Shown here: positions 59,849-64,000 of the stretch, one piece after another
Layout of the letters: every line of letters starts with the position of its first letter
Position numbering within the stretch: position 1 is the first letter of the stretch
Source: Cupriavidus necator
GTDB lineage: Bacteria; Pseudomonadota; Gammaproteobacteria; Burkholderiales; Burkholderiaceae
Length of the DNA stretch: 64,000 nt
Assembly: GCF_013141915.1 (NCBI RefSeq)
Contig: NZ_SROX01000003.1
Span: forward strand, 62,001-126,000
Direction: 5' to 3'
The notes under the pieces: model-generated
The model's database searches: none
What the model was told of the DNA's origin: nothing
The model's input: only the letters and a program-made list of their open reading frames with translations
Made by a program: the position numbers and the translations under genes

Positions 59849-62176
59849 TTACGCCCCGGCAGCAAGCGCCGTGACGTCGATCATGCCATCGGCCTCATCA
59901 ACCAGCTCCGGCGTCTGGGAGATGAAGAATTCCCGTTCATATCCGCCAACCCGCAACACTTCACGCTTCATCTTCATGAAGGCGCGCTTGCGCTCCGGAT
60001 CCAGCGGACCGTCCGCTTCATCAGTGAACAGCGTCTGAAAGGACTGCCGCGCGTGTTGCGCCCGATACAGGGCGATACCGCGCGTCAGGCATTCGTTGAT
60101 CCACACCTTCTGGCCGCCGCTGATCACGGAAAACTCCTTCGAGCTATCGTTATCGGCATCCAGTACCGCAATCGAGAACCCCTCCCGGGCTTCCCCGCTA
60201 GCCAGCGTCGTTTGCGTCCGGATCGCGATTGTGAATCGCGGCCCATAGCAGGCGAGCAGCAAGTCATTGACGATGCCGGTAATGGCTGGCCCCGCATCAT
60301 CGATCGACAACGCGATCACGCCGTCGTTGCCGAGCCCCTTGCCGAGCAGCTTCCACTGCGCGATTTCGTCGGACAGGCGTTGCACCTGCGACTCAAGCCC
60401 CGGCAAACCACCAAGCTCCCGCTCGATCCGGTCACGTTCAGTGGCCAGCGCACTTTGACGGCGGATCAATGTTTCGATCTTGCCGTCGGCCGCGCTGACC
60501 CCTTCCCGGACGCCCGCAATGTCGCGGTCGAGGTCCGCAATCAGGCCCGTCACATCGGTTACGGCCAGCGTGTCAACCTCTCGTTGCATCACAGCCAGCT
60601 GGGATTCAACATCCTGGAGATCCCGGACGAGCCGGTCCTTCCGTTCAGTCTCCTCCTGCGCCAGGGCTGCCAGGTCGCCCCGTGCCTTCCCAAGCGCAGC
60701 GGCGGCGGTGTCAAGCAACGGTCTCTGAGCCGCCAGGGCAGTCAGGCGTTGAAGCTGCTGATTGTCTCGCGCGATGTCTCGCTGCAGGGATGCCACCGCT
60801 TCACGAGCCGCCGGCAGGCGCTGCAATGCCGCGTCCATTGGCCTCAGGGCTTCCTGCTTATCCCTGTAGCTGGTACGCAGATTGGTCACCACGATAGCCT
60901 GGGCTTCGTACTGGCCTTTGGCCTCGCGGGCTTGCGCAAGCAACGGACACTGGCTGTGCATTGGGTGGCCGCTGCAAGGCACGGTATCCATGACATCGGT
61001 CTGGGCCTTGAGGGTCCGCGCCAGCTGTGCCGCCACCGAGCCGCGCTGCTCCATCCCGCGCAGCTCACTTACCAGCCCCGCATGCCGCGTCGCAAGCGCT
61101 TCGACTTCGGCCAGCTCCCGCTGCCGTTCGGCAAGTTCCGCTTGCCGACGGCCAAGGGCCATCTGCACGCCATCTTGTTGCGCGCCCGCGGCGGTGATCG
61201 CCTCGGATTGCGCAAGGGTTGCCTGGCTCGTCGCCAGGGTATGCTCAAGGTCCCGCTGCCGCGCAGTCGCCTTCGCAATCGCCGTGCGATCGTCCATGGC
61301 AAGCTGCTGGCCACGTGCCATCAACTCCCGCTTGCGCTGATGCAACTCGCGCAACCGGGCTTCAGTGCCGGCCGATGCCGCCTGCTTGGCAGCCAGCGTG
61401 GCGCGTTCCTGCTCCAGCTTGCTGCCACGGTTGAGCCGCTCCGTACGATGCGTCCGCTCAGCAGCAAGGGCCTGGTCGATCTCCTGAATCTCCCTGGTCA
61501 TCGCTGCCACGGTGTCGCGCTTGCCAGACAGCACAAGTACATCCCGCTGCAGCCCATCCAGAGCACGGCTCAGCGCCTTGGCCACGTCGCCCGCTTTCGC
61601 GGACAGCTCGCGCAGGTGATCGATCCCGAGCAGCTCGGCGAGCAGCTTCTTGATCTCGGCGGGCTGGTAGCTTGCCAGCGGCCGCCGGTTCTGCGCGGAA
61701 AACACACTGGTGAAGAAGGCTTCGGCCGATCCCAGAACCGAGTCAAGGCAGCGGCCGTACGTGTCGGCCTTGCCATCGGAAACGGTGCCGTCAGACAGTT
61801 GCACCGGGCTCCAGTCGCCCGTCGCGCTCTTCTCGAACAGGTAGTACTCCGCCTTGCGGCTCTTGCCCGGGTTGCGAAACGCGAATGCCGACCGGTAAAC
61901 CTTGCCGCCGTGCTCCCATTCCAGGTCCTTCTCCGCGCGCGGGGCACAGAGGTGGTCCCAGTACGAGAAAGCGTCGGCCGACATCTTCGTTGCGTGGCTC
62001 GGCATGAGCGGATACGGATGCAGGTTGTCCATGATCGTGGTCTTGCCGGCGCCGTTGGGGCCGACAATTGCAATCAGGCCAGCCGGCAGATCGGTCAGAT
62101 CCACCGTAACGCTGTCCCGGTGCATGCCATCGCGGATACCGTGGAAGCCGGCGAGGGTCAGTTTCAATGGGCGCAT
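59849..62176 (-). CDS. SbcC/Rad50-like ATPase
   Basis: This 775-residue SMC-type ATPase has Walker A G39-PNGAGKTT in IAIVGPNGAGKTTIMDNLHPYP. Long coiled-coil arms (about 190-400 and 430-640) flank a central turn with two cysteines, VPCSGHPMHSQCPLL. This is longer than the classical Rad50 zinc hook C-x-x-C, with histidines between. The C-terminal lobe has the ABC signature FSVISGGQKVWINECLTRG and Walker B TLFTDEADGPLD. It is shorter than chromosomal SbcC (about 1000-1200). With the adjacent SbcD-like phosphoesterase it should form a complex that processes DNA ends or hairpins. Such reduced pairs are typical of phages and large plasmids. Confidence 0.85.
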   Translation of the reverse strand: MRPLKLTLAGFHGIRDGMHRDSVTVDLTDLPAGLIAIVGPNGAGKTTIMDNLHPYPLMPSHATKMSADAFSYWDHLCAPRAEKDLEWEHGGKVYRSAFAFRNPGKSRKAEYYLFEKSATGDWSPVQLSDGTVSDGKADTYGRCLDSVLGSAEAFFTSVFSAQNRRPLASYQPAEIKKLLAELLGIDHLRELSAKAGDVAKALSRALDGLQRDVLVLSGKRDTVAAMTREIQEIDQALAAERTHRTERLNRGSKLEQERATLAAKQAASAGTEARLRELHQRKRELMARGQQLAMDDRTAIAKATARQRDLEHTLATSQATLAQSEAITAAGAQQDGVQMALGRRQAELAERQRELAEVEALATRHAGLVSELRGMEQRGSVAAQLARTLKAQTDVMDTVPCSGHPMHSQCPLLAQAREAKGQYEAQAIVVTNLRTSYRDKQEALRPMDAALQRLPAAREAVASLQRDIARDNQQLQRLTALAAQRPLLDTAAAALGKARGDLAALAQEETERKDRLVRDLQDVESQLAVMQREVDTLAVTDVTGLIADLDRDIAGVREGVSAADGKIETLIRRQSALATERDRIERELGGLPGLESQVQRLSDEIAQWKLLGKGLGNDGVIALSIDDAGPAITGIVNDLLLACYGPRFTIAIRTQTTLASGEAREGFSIAVLDADNDSSKEFSVISGGQKVWINECLTRGIALYRAQHARQSFQTLFTDEADGPLDPERKRAFMKMKREVLRVGGYEREFFISQTPELVDEADGMIDVTALAAGA

Positions 62177-62676
62177 TCGAGGACCTCCGCGCCAAAGGAG
62201 TGGAGATAGTCAGACGGGAGCTCCATGGCGCCGCCATCAAACACCGGCATCTCGGCCGCGGCCGGCACATCCTGCTCCGGCTGGCCCGCGATTGCGCGTT
62301 CGACCGAACGCACCGCCGCCGCAAACTGAACTCCGGCCATTTGCAGAAGCGCCTTCCAGTCGTCCAGGCCTGTCATGGCCCTGAGCTCCAATGCGCTCCA
62401 CTGTCCGGCAAAGCCGTTCGAAAAAGACCAGATAACGTCTTGCAGCTCCTTGGACGGTGCCACGGAGTACCAGGTGTTGCCACCGTCGGTGGCAATCGCC
62501 ATGACCAGTATGTGATCGCGCTTGGCAATCACTGCGCCGCGGCCGCGGCCGAACGGCTCATACATCATGCATTGCGTGAACTGGTGGTTCTCGCACAACC
62601 GCTTGGCCAGATCCGTGCGGGTCATGGCACTTTCCTCAACATGGAGCCACTTCGGACCGGCGTGATAGAGAATCAT
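62164..62676 (-). CDS. Hypothetical protein between SbcD-like and SbcC-like genes
   Basis: This protein of about 170 residues starts at ATG 62676 (MILYHAGPKWLHVEESAMTRTDLAKRLCEN), after TGGAGTG. The body contains FTQCMMYEPFGRGRGAVIAKRDHILVMAIATDGGNTWYSVAPSKELQDVIWSFSNGF, a mixed alpha/beta pattern, then a more variable Ala-rich end. No family was recognised. It overlaps the sbcC-like start by 13 bp and lies 165 bp after the sbcD-like gene, so it belongs to the same operon and may be an accessory factor. Confidence 0.55.
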   Translation of the reverse strand: MILYHAGPKWLHVEESAMTRTDLAKRLCENHQFTQCMMYEPFGRGRGAVIAKRDHILVMAIATDGGNTWYSVAPSKELQDVIWSFSNGFAGQWSALELRAMTGLDDWKALLQMAGVQFAAAVRSVERAIAGQPEQDVPAAAEMPVFDGGAMELPSDYLHSFGAEVLECAH

Positions 62677-62840
62677 GTTGCACTCCAGGGTAGGACGGAG
62701 CGCGCCCCGGACGGGAAGCACCACGTCTGGGTAGATAGAAAAGAAATGGATACTGCTGGTCGATGCGTCAACGACGCGGGTGAAACCGGGTTTCGACAGC
62801 CACTCACGGCTGTCGGAACAGGGCTCGCATGTTCAGAGGG

Positions 62841-64000
62841 TTAGGCGGGTTGCCCCGCGAACAGGTCATCGGTGAGCCAGTCCATACTTGACTGGTCGGC
62901 CAGCGGCGCCGACGCGAGAACCGCCACGGGGTCCGGGCTCGGGTCGGAGCGTTCAACACCGCTTGGTGTCACTTCCGCTCGGGGATGCTCATGCGCACCA
63001 GCCTCGCGCAGTTGGGCGAGCACGCCGTCCGCGATCGACTGTGCATCGAGCGTTTCCAGCATGGTCAAACGGTCTACCAACGGGGCAGTGTCAACGCCGG
63101 TCAGCTCACCCCAGCGGGAGAGCTTTTCCGGCAGACTGGCCGCCCGGCTGATGCCTTCAGCGCGGCTACGCACGGCCGGCAAGACGCGCGTCTCGATCTT
63201 GACCTCGGCGCTTTCTCCGAACAGCGCTAGAACCGCGTCACGGTCGACCAGTTGACGATGCTCCTCGTTGACCGTCCAACGAATGCGCACGAACTTCTCA
63301 GCGGCTTCCATGGCAATGTCGGCGAGCCTTGCCATGTCCGGCGGGCCATCGAAGTCCACACACACCGTCGCGCGTGCAGGCGTGGCCACCAACGAGGCCG
63401 TGGCATGTCCGGGGGTCACCTGCCACTGCAGGTATCCCTTCTCCCCGATCTCGCCGTAGTGGAATCGCCCGATGGAGCCGGGATATGCCACTACCCTGCC
63501 CTCCCGCTCCCATTGCTGAGCGCGGTGGATATGGCCAAGCATGAAGGCGTCACACTCGGCCTCGAACAGCGCGCCAATGGTGAACTCATGGTCGAAGCCG
63601 GCCATGGGTACGCCGTGCTCGGTCTGGCAGCCGTTCACCGTGCCGTGCGACACGCCGACCGTGCGCACGCCCCATGACCGCCATTGGCGATTGATAGCGC
63701 CAGCCGCGGCCAGGTAGTGGGCAAGCTGGTCGCCCACCGCCGTCGCTGCGTTGGCCACGCCGGCGGCAGCAGCCAGTACCGCCTTGTTGACGGTCGGCAC
63801 GCAGGTGAAGACCACTTCGGGCATGCCGTGCTGGGCCATCAGCACGTCGATTTCCGCGGGCGAGAAAACCGGGCCGTCCGACGGTACAAACTGCCCCGCG
63901 CACAGCGCGACCTGATGGATGCGATCGGCTACGTATACGGGATGGTGCGCACCGATGAGTCGGAACAGGTCCAGCGTGCCCGGTGGCTCATGACTGTAAG
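62841..64000 (-). CDS. SbcD/Mre11-like phosphoesterase (partial at the window edge)
   Basis: The frame is open to the right edge, so the N-terminus with the first metal motifs lies outside. Seen are the later calcineurin-like motifs: H in TVGVSHGTVNGC and H-x-H in CDAFMLGHIHRAQQW, then VVAYPGSIGRFHYGEIGEKGYLQW, the capping-domain transition typical of SbcD/Mre11. The C-terminal 130 residues are less conserved. At least 386 residues are present. The gene precedes an SbcC-like ATPase on the same strand, the standard sbcDC order. The product is expected to be the nuclease subunit. Confidence 0.82.
   Translation of the reverse strand, partial: YSHEPPGTLDLFRLIGAHHPVYVADRIHQVALCAGQFVPSDGPVFSPAEIDVLMAQHGMPEVVFTCVPTVNKAVLAAAAGVANAATAVGDQLAHYLAAAGAINRQWRSWGVRTVGVSHGTVNGCQTEHGVPMAGFDHEFTIGALFEAECDAFMLGHIHRAQQWEREGRVVAYPGSIGRFHYGEIGEKGYLQWQVTPGHATASLVATPARATVCVDFDGPPDMARLADIAMEAAEKFVRIRWTVNEEHRQLVDRDAVLALFGESAEVKIETRVLPAVRSRAEGISRAASLPEKLSRWGELTGVDTAPLVDRLTMLETLDAQSIADGVLAQLREAGAHEHPRAEVTPSGVERSDPSPDPVAVLASAPLADQSSMDWLTDDLFAGQPA

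Noticed and set aside
60053..62209. 718-codon open frame opposite the SbcC-like gene
   Set aside because: It is antisense to a clear ATPase gene; the sequence has no motifs and high Arg/His/Gln content expected of a shadow frame.

Overview
The window looks like accessory DNA (megaplasmid, chromid or large genomic island) of a Burkholderiales beta-proteobacterium, probably Cupriavidus/Ralstonia-like. The grounds are the high-GC codon use, a Bug-type solute receptor, an OmpC-like porin, H-NS and HU proteins with basic tails, a KfrA-like protein, an imuA-imuB-dnaE2 cassette under a LexA box, and several Burkholderiales-type insertion sequences. No rRNA operon, replication initiator or conjugation gene was recognised.

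Layout. 1-5.2 kb holds a MazG-like pyrophosphohydrolase, a PIN-domain protein, a decayed ISNCY remnant, an intact IS3-family element with a TTG target duplication, and a membrane protein followed by an attC-like hairpin. 5.4-9.1 kb is a two-gene unit, a CHAT-like (caspase-fold) protein overlapping a ComEC-type metallo-beta-lactamase, which is a plausible defence or conflict system. 9.3-18.2 kb mixes housekeeping paralogues (yfcF-like GST, cold-shock protein, a second RpoD, histone-H1-like and H-NS-like proteins) with transposase, helicase and tRNA remnants. 17.4-21.7 kb is the NHEJ set: a MerR/TPR regulator, Ku and LigD.

22.6-38.6 kb is the most striking object. An SRAP (YedK/HMCES-family) gene is cut at its catalytic Asn-Ala-Arg codons by about 16 kb bounded by a 7-bp direct repeat and imperfect inverted ends. 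Joining the two repeat copies restores the reading frame across the junction. Inside are an IS1182 element, a transport/catabolic operon (Bug receptor, porin, MFS permease, DHDPS-family lyase) divergent from a LysR regulator, a PanP-like decarboxylase, and at the right end a five-gene translationally coupled module with three different tyrosine recombinases. Beyond the SRAP C-terminus come a zinc-finger protein and dnaE2-imuB-imuA. The ancestral order was therefore probably Ku-LigD-SRAP-DUF3268-ImuABC, a DNA-repair island interrupted by a site-specific element.

45 kb has a DUF3800 gene next to a promoter-driven, multi-hairpin small RNA of the kind reported beside DUF3800 genes. 46.8-48.5 kb is a complete ISNCY element with a 5-bp target duplication. 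48.8-64 kb is plasmid-like: a HicAB pair with a frameshifted toxin, a KfrA-like coiled-coil protein with a palindromic operator, small duplicated families (one copy of each decayed), a tyrosine-recombinase-like protein lacking key catalytic residues, an HU protein with a basic tail, a metallopeptidase, a small P-loop ATPase, and an SbcC/SbcD-like pair running off the end of the window.
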